DNA of 64,000 nt, from assembly GCA_963921195.1 (NCBI GenBank), contig OY992537.1, forward strand, positions 146,950,275 through 147,014,274, given 5' to 3'. The notes under the pieces are model-generated. The model ran no database searches and was not told the origin of the DNA. It saw only the letters and a program-made list of their open reading frames with translations. The stretch comes from Pegoplata infirma (taxonomy: Eukaryota > Arthropoda > Insecta > Diptera > Anthomyiidae). Within the stretch, counting starts at the first letter, position 1, and every line of letters begins with the position of its first letter. Below are positions 1-11,239 of the stretch, piece by piece. Both the position numbers and the translations under genes were made by a program.

Positions 1-2
1 TA

Positions 3-470
3 AATGAAGAAAATATAGAGTTTCATGCTACAAAACCCAATAGCCATACGGGAAACTCGGACATTGAAAGATTGAACAATACAATTTCTGTGAAAATTAG
101 AGTTTTAAACCGCGAAGAAAACGTGCCAATAATTACCCAAATGGCTAAAGCCTTTAAATTTTACAACAGTACTTTTCATTCTACAATTAAATGCACTCCT
201 TTCGAAGTTGAACAACATCATGTTGATCACAATACAATAAAAAAGCGCATAGAAGCTATGAAATGTAGGTCATTGGGAAAACGAAATAAAAATCGCAAAG
301 ACTATATAGAACATAGACAAAAGGGATACATTAAAAATTACAGGAGTGTTCGACATAAAGAACAACCAAAATTTATAAAAAGGAATCTCAACAATGTCCA
401 TACTAATAACATCAAACGTCCTTTTAAATATGCAGATTCTGATAACAATTTTGATGATCATGACCAATAA
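3..470 (+). pseudogene. Errantivirus-like integrase C-terminal region (partial pol)
   Basis: The frame is open from the window edge to a stop at 470, so the 5' part lies outside the window. The start of the visible protein carries the N-S-H-T-G-N-S-D-I-E-R motif around the last catalytic Glu of retroviral-type integrases (the D-D-35-E Glu is in SDIER), followed by a basic, Asn-rich C-terminal tail of about 100 residues. This wording resembles the 17.6/297/gypsy (errantivirus) integrases, not the integrase of the complete element at 55562-58846. An env-like relic follows directly. Family assignment is from memory; the reading frame and motif are seen. It is non-functional in context, since the following env is broken. 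Confidence 0.7.
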
Positions 471-479
471 CTTGTGAAA

Positions 480-1065
480 CCGCGTTCATTAATATGAAAA
501 TAAGATCTGTTTGAATTGCAAACTATTACTGTACTCCATATAATAAATCGAACCGGTTTTAACAATATTATAGCGGATATAGAGTCAAATATGAGAACAA
601 TGCAAATTCCATCGAAAAGTTTAATAGAAAAACAAATCCAAATACTAAAATCAGGAATTAAATCAATAAGTCTCTAATACAAATTTTAGAAAGAAAAGAG
701 GTTTGCTAAATAGAGTGGGTTCTGCATTAAAATGGCTTTTTGGGACAATGAAAACAGAATTGACATTCTAATAAGAATTCAATAACGGCAAACATTCATA
801 ATGCTATCGAATGTTTAAGCAAACAAACAAATTGTACTAAACGAACATTTTAGGACAGCATTTATTTACTAAAACCTGCTATTCGATCGGACAGAAATGT
901 GACTAAAAACAGATATACAGATATAGTATATTGACATCAGACGAAATTATCGATTATTATATCGATTTCTATAAACTTCAATTAAAAAAATTAGACATGT
1001 GTATAACATGTCTACAAAAATTATTTACTGGTTATTGGATTTAAAATACAATTAAATTTCAACAC
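480..1065 (+). pseudogene. Errantivirus-like env remnant, 5' part
   Basis: There is no long open frame, but around 686-755 one frame shows a dibasic protease-type site followed by a Gly-rich hydrophobic stretch, the arrangement found at the surface/transmembrane boundary of insect errantivirus envelope proteins. Several stops and frame changes interrupt the rest. The segment ends exactly where a solo LTR with an ACAC duplication begins, and similar coding-like sequence resumes at 8507. It is an old, dead copy. The alternative is an unrelated AT-rich stretch with a chance motif, but the adjacent integrase end makes env the better reading. Confidence 0.55.
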
Positions 1066-1597
1066 TGTGAGGGCATCAAGTTTATTTTTTTATAGAGACC
1101 ATTTTTTTTTAATAAAAAAAAACGGTTTTGATAGTAAAGTAAAACAAATTTAAACCATCTATTTGAAAATAACCGTTTATTGCTGACTTCATTGATCTCT
1201 CATATTCGTAAATAATGTACAAGTACAACCATGTACTAATAATCATATGTTTACCACCATTATTAATTTTCACCACGCCTTTTATTATGTACTTCTTTGT
1301 CTCCTCATTTTTTTTTTCGAGATCATTTTATTTCCGTTAGAATCTCGAATCGTGACAAACGCATTAAGATCTGAGATAAAATAATTAATACCACAAAACG
1401 TGATTAATTCCTCATTGAGAAGTGTTTCTTAAATTTCATCAAATTAAAATTAAAGTCTCACCACAATCACCACAATAAAATTACCAAAAGTTAACTTCAA
1501 ATAACTCAGATTTTATTTATTTTAAATAAAATAAAGGTTACGACATCAACAGCAAAGGAAAACGCTTGAGTAACCGTTTCCACGTGGTATTAACTAC

Positions 1598-4421
1598 TAG
1601 GGTGGGTCGTTTTGCCACTTTTTTGTCGGATCGAAACGCTATACCCGGCAAAAGTTGTCTACCCAGATGGGTATTACAGATGTGAATTTTTTTGGAAATC
1701 GGTTGATATCTTCTGCTCTCAGAATGGGCTCAAAGTTTCGAAATTTCGGCTAAAAATCCCAAAATGCCAATTATTGAGGCTCGAAAAAGCGGATATTTTT
1801 TTTTGGTAATTTTATGTTATTTTAAACGTAAACTCCATTTTAGGCATCAAAATGCAGTTTTAACCCCTCCCGAAGGTCCAGGGAATACCCCCGATATCCA
1901 AAGAGGATGTGAATTTCGGCTAAAAACACCCTAATTGATAATTGTTGTGGTTCGAAAAAGTGGCATAATTTTTGGGTACAAATATGTTATTTTAGACGTT
2001 AAATCATTTTTAGGCATCAATATGCAATTTTAAGCCCTTTCGGAAATCCAGGGAATACCCCCGATATCCTAAGTGGGAGGCGAGTTTCCAAAATTGTAAA
2101 ACATTCAAGTCCAGATAAAGTGTCATTATATATGGGTAAAGATACCTTAAAATACTATTTTTGACGATACCTCCCCACCCTCAATATCAGGAAAAATTGT
2201 AACAAATTGAGATTTGAATTTAAATTTTGTTGGAAAAGAAATTATATCCGATTTTATTATGCCATCCCTTGCGTTTCTGTCGCACACTCTAGATATTGCT
2301 TCAGATACTAATTTTACTGTTCGTTCGACTGCAACTGAATGGCACGGAGACTGTGTTTTCAGGAAGTGAAAGTTTGTCAATAAGTTATTTATTTGATACC
2401 GTCCTTAAAATGGGTGGTACTGTGTTAGAAACATCAGTAATTTCCCAGAAGATCATTTCCACGTAGTCAGTTGCCTCAAAATTTAGCCTTGGAATAATAT
2501 TGTAGCGAATGAACTGATGACGATTCCCTGTTTGTTCTTCTTGAGTACTAAGAATTCCTTTTGGTGCATCTTGACGGACAGCAAGTCGACAATCTGTCAT
2601 CATCGCGAGAAGAATATTTTCGGGCAGTGCAAAGAACGCATTGGTTTTTTTACTTTGAGCCAACACTCAGGGGATGCCCCCTACTAATGCAATCCATTGT
2701 GTTGGTATTAGGAAAATAGGTTACGAGGAGAAGGAAAGAGGGTGTAGTGTTTGTGGACATTTAATTTGAACTTTTCTTAATTATAGCCTACTGGAAAGAT
2801 TTGTGAGTTTATTCCACATACGGCTAGTTCGACCGAGAAACGAATTTTCTCTGTTTGGTGTTTCTTTTGTCAATATCGTGATCTACAAATTGTCTCAAAA
2901 ACATGACGAGGACCATCAGCAATGGAATAATGTGTACTAATTCTGAGTTGCTTCACCACATAGACTTTAGGTATGAACTTAACTATTTCTATGAGTTCCT
3001 TGCTTCGCAGTTGTCAACCTGCGAGCCTTGTTCAATTTTCCAGGGATCATGGAAGCAAGAACCTCCGAGCGTTTTGCCGAATCAATAGCTTTAGCTAAAA
3101 GAAACAAGTATTTGAAGTCCTAAATGAGTTTTTTAAGCTCTTCGGAACTGTGATAAGGAAGATCATATTTAATTGCTATAAATGACACCACAGGAAGTTT
3201 TTCACATCCGGGTAATTTTGAACCTATAGGACCTATGTAAAAATTGGGACCTGAGGGCCAATTCTGTTTCTGTGATAAATTTATCACTGAAAAATAATGT
3301 CACTTTGCCTATTAGTTTTCAATGAAGTAAACTGACATATTTTTTCATTCATACGTTTTTCACAGAACCAGAATCGACCCCCTGATGTTTGGCCGTCGAT
3401 GTGCTTAAAGAGAACTCGCAATGGTACTTCGATAATATGCAAAAGGCAACCTGCCCATTGCATGGATTTTCTTATTAATTCTTCTAATTTTCGAAGAATT
3501 CTACCTCTGTGGAAAATATAACTTTTAAAATATTCTCTTTACTCCACTAGATTTATTTACCATATAAACACTTTATGATAACCTCTAGCCAAACAAAATT
3601 TAAAGATATAAATACATCTAGAAAAATCTAGCTTGAAATATCTCCCATATACTCACTTATCGATTTTGACAAGCCCGGCCTTTGAGTTGAGTCTCGGCGA
3701 GAACTATAAAATTATCAATGTTCCATATAAATAAAAATGGCTTTGAAAGGTTTAAAAACTGCCCAAACTTCCATCTTTCTCCGATCCCGGAGTGGGTCCT
3801 TGACCCACAAGGGGGGTTAATAATTGCTTTTTAAGGCATAAATGCGAGATGACGTTTAAAATAACACATCTTTACACAAACAAAATGAAACTTTTCGAAG
3901 CTCAATAATTGTAAATTTGGGTATTTTAAGCCGAAATTCACTTCTCTTTTGGATATCGGGGGTATTCCCTGGATTTCCGAAAGGGATTAAATATGCATTT
4001 TGATGCGTTAAAGGGATTTAACGTCTAAAATAATATATTTGTACCCAAAAATTATGCCACTTTTTCGAACCACAATAATTATCAATTAGGGTATTTTTAG
4101 CCGAAATTCGCATCCTCTTTGGATAACGGGGGTATTCCCTGGACCTCCGGGAGGGGTTACAACTGCATTTTGATGATTAAAATGGAGTTTACGTTTAAAA
4201 TAATATATCTTTTCCAAAAAAAATAACCGCTTTTTCGAGCCTAAATAATTGGCATTTTGGGATTTTTAGCCGAAATTTCGAAACTTTGAGCCCATTCTGA
4301 GAGCAGAAGATATCAACCGATTTCCAAAAAAATTCACATCTGTAATACCCATCTGGGTAGACAACTTTTGCCGGGTATAGCGTTTCGATCCGACAAAAAA
4401 GTGGCAAAACGACCCACCCTA
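1598..4421. mobile_element. Long-TIR element with TAGGGTGGGTCG ends
   Basis: The ends are inverted repeats of about 500-600 bp (1598-2110 against roughly 3800-4421), outermost TAGGGTGGGTCG. Flanks TTAACTAC and GTAACTAC look like an 8-bp TSD with one mismatch. It is inserted in the solo LTR. The same protein-like string is read outward from both arms (1612-1809 plus, 4195-4407 minus), which only reflects the inverted repeat. The unique middle carries a degraded frame (2147-2666). The outer ends resemble those of the element at 33671-40688. The superfamily is undecided (hAT-like 8-bp TSD or Mutator/foldback). Confidence 0.75.
2147..2666 (-). pseudogene. Degenerate ORF in the long-TIR element, possible transposase relic
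   Basis: Two minus-strand frames (2666-2385, then 2380-2147) run in series with one frame change and look like one broken protein of about 170 residues. The second half contains the string PCHSVAVERTVKLVSEA followed by RDG, which resembles a conserved block I remember from unnamed transposon-like proteins of arthropods. I cannot name the family. Its position between the TIR arms makes a transposase or accessory protein of this element the natural guess; no catalytic triad can be assigned. Confidence 0.35.
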
Positions 4422-5426
4422 GTAACTACTCCCGGATCTCTGGATCTGGGCTTAACATTCCCTATTGTTTATAGGATCACTAGCCGCAGTTACCATATTG
4501 ATAATTAAAAGTCAGTTCTGAAAATCTGGTTGTCGTTATTGCAATTGGGATATCTCCCCGTTAAGTACCACAGTGCAGAACCAAAAGCAACACCAACTTT
4601 TACTAGAAACGAAGATCACGTGGAATCGTGATTGGATTAGTAATCAGTTTGATAATGGACATTGCATTGGATTAACTGAGTATACTGATTATTATTTCGT
4701 AGGGCTTCGTGTATAGCATAAAAAAAAAACCCAAAATTCTGGTTTATTGGTACATAAAAACAAAGAAATCCAAGAGGAGCAAACAAAACTAATAATTTTA
4801 TATTTCAACATAATTACGTCACAGGCAACCAATATGTTAGCGCTAACATCGTGGGATCAACTTTTGTAAGTAAAACTCAAAAATTACATTAACAAAATTA
4901 TTCTCAATATATTATTTTTGGATTTCTTTGCTCATTTGTTTTTAAAGTAAATACTAATTAGAAACCAAAAACAATTATAGTTGTGTATAAAAATATACAT
5001 TAGGCCCGGTTTAATAATCAATTTTTATTCTAAAAGAATAACTTTTTTTTTTTGTTTTTGTATCGAATGCAAAAATTCTAATTCTGTACAAACTCCAATT
5101 TTAATTCATGTAATATATACATACATTTATGTAATATATACATACATTTATATAAACAAAATTAGACTTATAATTATGTAAAATAATTTTTATTTGCTAT
5201 CTCTTTCTATCATAAGTAGTACATAAGTTTTTTTTTTATATACATAATTTTTTTTTGTTCCCTTCTAATAACCAAAGAGAAAAAAAAAAAACATATCGGT
5301 TGTTAAATCGTATATACCCACATATTAGTGTAGGGTATGTACACACATGATTAGTGGCATATGGTTCAATTCCATTGTTCCTATATAACTTCATTATGAA
5401 TTGATTTTGTTTTGTTTTGTAATAAC

Positions 5427-7004
5427 CAGGGAAACCAAAAATATGCAGTTTCATGTTTTTTCCTGTGCATTTTATTGATAAATGGGTAAGGTATTCATCC
5501 GTTTCAGAAGTTTTTAAGAAATCTGGCATCGATTTGTTAGAGCATATTTTTTGCATATTTTAGCCTTAAGAGCATATTTTTGCATATTTTAGGTTTAAGA
5601 GCATATTTTAGCATAAGAACATATTTTTAGAGCATATTTTCAATTTTTAGAGCATTTTTTCACTTTTTAGAGCATTTTTTTGCATTTTTAGAGCATTTTT
5701 TTTTAAATTTTTTTAACATTCTTTTCGATTTTTTTTTATTACAACATTTATTTTTAAATTTTTTTATCCAATAAGGATGTTTTTTTTTCAACAATTACGG
5801 AATTGTGACGATTGATTCCCCTTTGGCCTGTTCTTGCTTCAAATCGGTATATGAAGCTTAGACTGCCCAGAAAAAAACAAAGTTGTTATTTTCTTGGGGG
5901 ATACCTGCGAATTTTGTTCCTTTTTGTGCAAAAAAAATTTCGGTTTTTTGGGGATTTTTAAAATAATATCTAGAGGTCGCGAACTCGCGTTTTATAACGA
6001 TTTATTTTTTTTTGAGTTTTTTATTATTTTAAATTGTTAAATATGATTAATATGATAAAATATTAATAATTTCAGACAAAAAAAAAATAAATTAAAAATT
6101 AAATATCGCTCATTCCATGAGATGTCTCCCAGCATCTAATAAAATGTTCTTTAATTTATTTGAAATTTCGCACACAGGTACACTATGGAGCAATAAAAAT
6201 AAATTCGTTTTTAGTTTCGCGAAAATCCACGAATTCGCGAACGCGAATATATTCGCGAATTCACGGATTTTCTCGGAACTAACAACTGATTTATTTTAAT
6301 AGCTTCATAGTGTTCATGTGTGCAAAATTTCAAATAAATTAAGGAACATTTGATTAGATGCTGGGAGACATCTCATGGAATGAGCGATATTTAATTTTTA
6401 ATTTATTTTTTTTTTGTCTGAAATTATTAATATTTTATCATATTAATCATATTTAACAATTTAAAATAATAAAAAACTCAAAAAAAAATAAATAATTTTT
6501 TTTGTCTGAAATTATTAATATTTTATCATATTAATCATATTTAACAATTTAAAATAATAAAAAACTAAAAAAAAATAAATCGTTATAAAACGCAAGTTCG
6601 CGACCTCTAGATATTATTTTAAAAATCCCAAAAAAAAACCGAAATTTTTTTGCACAAAAAGGAACAAAATTTGCAGGTATCCCCCAAGAAAATAAAAACT
6701 TCGCTTTTTTTCTGGGCAGTCTAATGAAGCTATGTTTTTTAGATCTGGGTATATTCAGCAACTTGATAGAAAATATTAAGGCAAATATTTTTGAAGAACA
6801 TATTTAACCCTCTAACTACCGCATATAACGGTATTTGGAAGGTCTATTCTCCAACAAATTGTAAAAAACACCGCAAAAAGGGGACATATTTTTTTTTTTT
6901 AAGAGCATATTTTTATTAGTGTTTTTAGAGCATATTTTCCATTTTTAAGGTCATTTTTTAAGCGCATAAAACGTGTTTTTTAGAGCATATTTTTGGTTTC
7001 CCTG
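5427..7004. mobile_element. hAT-like non-autonomous element, CAGGGAAACC ends
   Basis: The terminal inverted repeats (CAGGGAAACCAAAAATATGC and its complement) are flanked by perfect 8-bp duplications GTAATAAC at 5419-5426 and 7005-7012. CAGGG ends plus 8-bp TSDs fit hAT. The subterminal regions are packed with short repeats of the type AGCATATTTT and TTTTTAGAGCA, reminiscent of transposase-binding arrays and of those in the hAT at 20742-23399. It has no coding capacity and contains a second element (5859-6723). Confidence 0.85.
5859..6723. mobile_element. Palindromic hAT-like element nested in 5427-7004
   Basis: The ends TAGACTGCCCAG and CTGGGCAGTCTA are flanked by perfect 8-bp duplications ATGAAGCT (5851-5858, 6724-6731). 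Most of the element is one inverted repeat centred near 6240, and its centre is itself a palindrome built from CGCGAATTCGCG-like words. The right arm carries an extra tandem copy of about 80 bp (roughly 6405-6490 and 6490-6565) that the left arm lacks. No ORF of interest. Confidence 0.85.
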
Positions 7005-7375
7005 GTAATAACAATGAATATGCTGTAAATAAATAATAACCATGTGAATTTGAAGAAGATCGGCTAAACTTATTTTATGGAGGGCAAGGAGAAAATTATA
7101 CTTATTATTCTTGTATGGTTGGGAAAGGAAGAATAACGAGACAATGACACCATGTCTCACAGCAAACATCTCTCTCTCTCTCTTTATTTACTTTTAAAGT
7201 TTTTTTTTTGTTTTCTGGTCAATTAATATAGTTTTCATAAATAGCGTTTAGTTAGATGACTTTAGGTCAGTCGCGTCACAATTAACCCCTTTTGTCCCTA
7301 AATAAAATTATTTTTTTTTCCAACTAAGTGCATGATTTAAATATTATTGTAGTCCATTGATATAACAGTTGGCAT

Positions 7376-8401
7376 TAGGGCTTCCAATCGGGATTGGTTT
7401 TTCTGAATCCCGGGATTCGGGATTGAAGAATAATTTTCGGGATCCCGATTTCGGGATCCCGGGATTTTCGGTATATTTTGAATCCCGGGATTCACGGGAT
7501 TTTTTGGAAATTTTCGGGATTTTTCGGGATTTTCAAAAATTTTTAGTATTTTTTGTCAATTTAACAATTTCAAGCATTCGTAAAAATTAGCAAAGTTTTG
7601 TTGACGTTGTGAACTTCAAAAAAGTTCGGGGTTCCTCCTGTGAAGAATATCCGTATTCGGTTATCTTTCTTATCTTTCGTCGTGGCTCATCGTTATCAAC
7701 TTTGAGTTGAAAAAAAAATAAATGAATTTTCAAATGTTTGCATAAGTGATTTATTTTTTGCTAATTTTTTTATTTTTTTTAAATTTATTTTATTTTTTTT
7801 AATTTATTTTTTTTTTTGCAAAAAAAAATATTTTTTAGCAATGTTTTTTTTGGTAAAAAATGTGTTAGCGAGAATGCGAGAATAGAGTTAGCATGACTCA
7901 CGCGTGAGCGTAAATGATAAGTGAGTGATTCCATTATTGTTTGCGTGAGCGTGACTGAGTGCGAGTCAAAATCCACTTACGCTTTAAAAAAAAATTTTTA
8001 GTAAACATAAAATTAAAAAATTTTAAGATGTGTCAAAAGCCATTTACGGCAATATTCTTCTTGTAAGAGTAAAAGGAATAAATATAAAAGCCCTTATGTC
8101 GAACCACCACTAGTTTTTAGAATTTCTTTATATTTCGCAAACGTTCACCTTTTTCTATAACAAAAACATGGTACCTGACGGAACTTTTGTCGATTTTTTT
8201 TTATTTTGTTCCACAAAATTCATATTTTATTCAAATTATTTAAAAAAAATCTAAAAATAATAAAAAATATTGAAAAAAAATAAAAAAATCGGGATCCCGA
8301 AAATCCCGGGATTGAAAATCAGAAATCCCGAGATTCGGGATTTGCCTAATCCCGAAAATCCCGGGATTTCCGGGATCGGGATATCCCGATTGGAAGCCCT
8401 A
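7376..8401. mobile_element. hAT-like non-autonomous element, TAGGGCTTCCAATC ends
   Basis: TIRs of about 20 bp (TAGGGCTTCCAATCGGGAT) are bracketed by perfect 8-bp duplications GTTGGCAT (7368-7375, 8402-8409). Both ends are dense in the words GGGATT, CCCGGGATT and their complements. The interior is AT-rich with no gene. It splits the final 100 bp from the rest of the solo LTR. Target-site length and TIR form fit hAT. Confidence 0.88.
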
Positions 8402-8506
8402 GTTGGCATGCAAGATCCTACCCAAATAAAAACCGACGAGCTAAGACCAGGTTATCAACTAGCATGCACGTTTGCTTGCCAAAATCAATAAGGTCTATTA
8501 CAACAC

Positions 8507-8580
8507 AACCGATTTAAAGCTAATGCTACCTATGACTAACTCTAAACTTTTGGAAATAGATTCATATAGAGAATATTTTG
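8507..8580 (+). pseudogene. Errantivirus-like env remnant, middle fragment
   Basis: This short open stretch directly follows the right ACAC duplication of the solo LTR and is cut by the MITE at 8583. Joined conceptually across the LTR, the reading resumes the env-like frame that stops at 1065. It is too short to identify on its own; the assignment rests on position. Confidence 0.4.
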
Positions 8581-8582
8581 TA

Positions 8583-8820
8583 CACTCAAAATAATTCTAC
8601 AGTAAAAGGTTTAGTAAGTGATATTGTACCCAAATCTACTAATTAGTTACTAATTTTAGTATTTCAAAGTACTAAAATTAGTAAATTAGTAAAATTTTTA
8701 CTGTTTTGGAATAATTTTAGTTAAAAATTTTAGTATTGGTTACCAATTTCTGCACTAGGTCCTTTTGGACTAAAATTAGTTAAATTTTTAGTATTGAATA
8801 CCCACGTTTTTTTTTGGGTG
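8583..8820. mobile_element. TA-flanked MITE, CACTCAAAA family (short copy)
   Basis: The 238-bp element begins CACTCAAAATAATTCTACAG and ends with T-rich sequence and GGGTG, flanked by TA on both sides. The same terminal and internal phrases, in the opposite orientation, form the two ends of the 2735-bp element at 12779-15513. TA duplication suggests Tc1/mariner mobilisation. It interrupts the env remnant. Confidence 0.8.
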
Positions 8821-8972
8821 TAATTATTAATTAACATTTATAAACAAAAATAAATTCTAGTTGATAAATTTGTATACGTTAATAATAATACATAGAATTT
8901 TACTAACGACACATTTTTAAACTTTAAGAGATTAAAAATAAAAGTTTCAATAACTCAAATGAAATAAAAGAT

Positions 8973-9176
8973 TTGAAAATGCTCAAGAATATTTTCTATG
9001 GTATAAATGTATCGATGATAGTTTTAATTATGATTACATTATCGATGTTTATATTTGTAATAATAATAAATAGAATCTTAATTAAAATTAATGAAGCCCC
9101 TCCCCTGGTAATGGCAGTATTGCAGAGGTGTGAGGAAAATGTGTTATGTTTTTTCATACTTGTATTAAGCCTTTAA
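8973..9176 (+). pseudogene. Env-like transmembrane tail
   Basis: The 67-codon open stretch contains one strongly hydrophobic segment of about 23 residues (residues 12-34, Ile/Met/Leu/Val-rich) followed by a short polar tail, as at the C-terminus of errantivirus Env. It lies in line with the env pieces at 480-1065 and 8507-8580. No LTR of that element is recognisable downstream. Chance hydrophobicity in AT-rich DNA is the alternative. Confidence 0.45.
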
Positions 9177-10152
9177 ATTCAGGAACAAAATTTTTAAACA
9201 AAGGTTGGAGGATCCTCCAACCAAACCAAATATACCGACTGTATGGTTGTGTATACACAATCATACACTCTGTCATTTGTTTGTATGTCAAAGCAACTTG
9301 ATAGTTTTGTTATTGTGGATAGTCACAATATCAGTACTATGGGATGCTCAACATCTGAAATTTGGATTGTAGTTTCACCTCCTGGAATACATATCCACTA
9401 AGGCTGGGTTTTTGGAAATGTTTATTTTAAGGGGTAAAAATGAAGGGTTGAAAAAGGGGAAAAAGCGAGTACTTTGATACTTTTTATTTTTTCTGAAAAA
9501 AATTCAATTAATTTGAAATTTGAAATTTAGGATCCTCTAACGGAAAAACATTCACAAAAAAAGAACTTTCTGGAAATTCGGATTCCTAAGGGTTAAAAGG
9601 GGTAAAAAATGGTACTGTGGTACTTTTTATATTTTTTGAAATTAAGGTCCTACACAAATATTAAAATTTGCAATGGTGGTTCCAACAACGGAAAAAATTC
9701 TGAAAACGTACTTTTTCGAAATTCCGATTCTAAGGGGTGTAAAAAAACGAGTACTTTGGTACTTTTTGTTTTTTCTGAAAAAATCCTATTAATTCGAAAA
9801 TTGGAATGTAGGATCCTCTAACGGAAAAACATTCCCAAAAAAAAGTACTTTCTGGAAATTCGGATTCCTAAGGGTAAAAAGGGGTAAAAAATGGTACTTT
9901 GGTACTTTTTATATTTTTTGAAATTAAGGTCCTACAAAAATATTAAAATTTGCAATGGTGGTTCCAACAACGGAAAAAATTCTGAAAACGTACTTTTTCG
10001 AAATTCCGATTCTAAGGGGGTAAAAAAACGAGTACTTTGGTACTTTTTATTTTTTCTGAAAAAAATCCTATTAATTCGAAAATTGGAATGTAGGATACTC
10101 TAACGGAAAAACATTCCCCAAAAAAGTACTTTCTGGAAATTCGGACTCCTAA

Positions 10153-10958
10153 CCCAGCAGAAATTTTGCTGAACGTTCAGCAGCTTTTGGAAGGGGAACT
10201 TGAGTAAAGGAGCGCATCCAATTGCGCTGAATTCATGCATGATTACCTAAGGCGATGTCCCACTTTAGAGCGCTAGTTGGATACACAGAAACAGCGCTCT
10301 TTAGATGCACTGAAATCACGTGTCTTTAGAGCGCTGATTTAAGCAGAATAAAGATGCTGTAAATTCATGTATCTTTTTAGCGCTGATTTAAGCAGATTAA
10401 AGATGCAGTGAATTCATGTATCTTTGTAGAGCTGATTTAAGCAGAATAAAGATGCTGTAAATTCAAAGTTGAAATCAAATAACTAAAATTTAAAAAAATA
10501 TAACAAAAAAATTCATTCGTTTTACTTTACAAAACTTTATTTATGTGAAACAAAATGAAAAAAAAAATCGGAAGTGAACATCAAAAAAATATCGGAAATT
10601 TTCATTTTCACATTTTTTAGGGGTTTTTTTTTTGGGAACAGCGGTCAAAGATGCTATGATTGAAGCGCTCTTTGCAGCGCTGATTAATGCGCAATAATGA
10701 TGCAGTCAAATCATGTGTCTTTGTCTAAAACTCATGTTTTTTTATTCAAAAAGTGTTAAAAATATTAAAAAGGAAAGCAAGTGTGAAATTTTATCAAAAA
10801 ATAATTACACATTATAAGTTTTATATAAAAAATCTTAAAAAAAAATTTAAATTTTTTCCCCTTCCTTTTACTGCATCCCTAAGAGCGCTCTTTGGATGCG
10901 CTACGGTATGCTATAAACAGATGCTGTGTCGCCAAAATCTCGATTTATTTCTGCTGGG
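10153..10958. mobile_element. TIR element with CCCAGCAGAAATTT ends in satellite A
   Basis: The ends CCCAGCAGAAATTT and AATTTCTGCTGGG-like sequence are flanked by AA on both sides, and removing the element restores the satellite phrase CCTAAGGG. It contains three or more ~55-bp repeats with GCGCTGATTTAAGCAGA and TGTATCTTT (10330-10480). No transposase. The 2-bp duplication leaves the superfamily open. Confidence 0.7.
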
Positions 10959-11239
10959 AAGGGTAAAAAGGGGTAAAAAATTGTACTTTGGTGCTTTTTA
11001 TATTTTTTTAAATTAAAGTCCTACAAAAAATTAAAATTTGCATTGTTGTTTCCAACAATGCAAAAAATTATGAAAAAGTACTTTTTCGAAATACCGATTC
11101 TAAGGGGGGTAAAAAGCGAGCACTTTGGTACTTTTTACTTTTTCTGAAAAAAATCCTATTAATTTGGAAATTGGAATGTAGGATACTCTAACGGAAAAAC
11201 ATTCCCCAAAAAAGTACTTTCTGGAAATTCGGACTCCTA

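Larger units (their letters stand above)
1066..8502 (+). mobile_element. Solo LTR, Osvaldo/Ulysses-like, interrupted by three elements
   Basis: The segment starts TGTGAGGG and ends CTATTACA, flanked on both sides by ACAC (1062-1065 and 8503-8506). Blocks at about 1215-1330, 4800-4900, 5310-5400, 7020-7170 and 8402-8502 match, in order, the LTRs at 51320-53467 and 58904-61052 (for example GTTAGCGCTA, GTGTAGGGTATGTA, GGAGGGCAAGGAGA and the end block). Removing the three insertions (1598-4421, 5427-7004, 7376-8401, with their TSDs) leaves about 1985 bp, close to the 2148 bp of the intact LTR. There is no internal region, so this is a recombined solo LTR. It sits inside the errantivirus-like env relic. 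Confidence 0.85.

Noticed and set aside
7250..7375. Possible independent element between two hAT-like insertions
   Set aside because: It aligns with the body of the intact LTR (phrases before and after match in order), so it is solo-LTR sequence.
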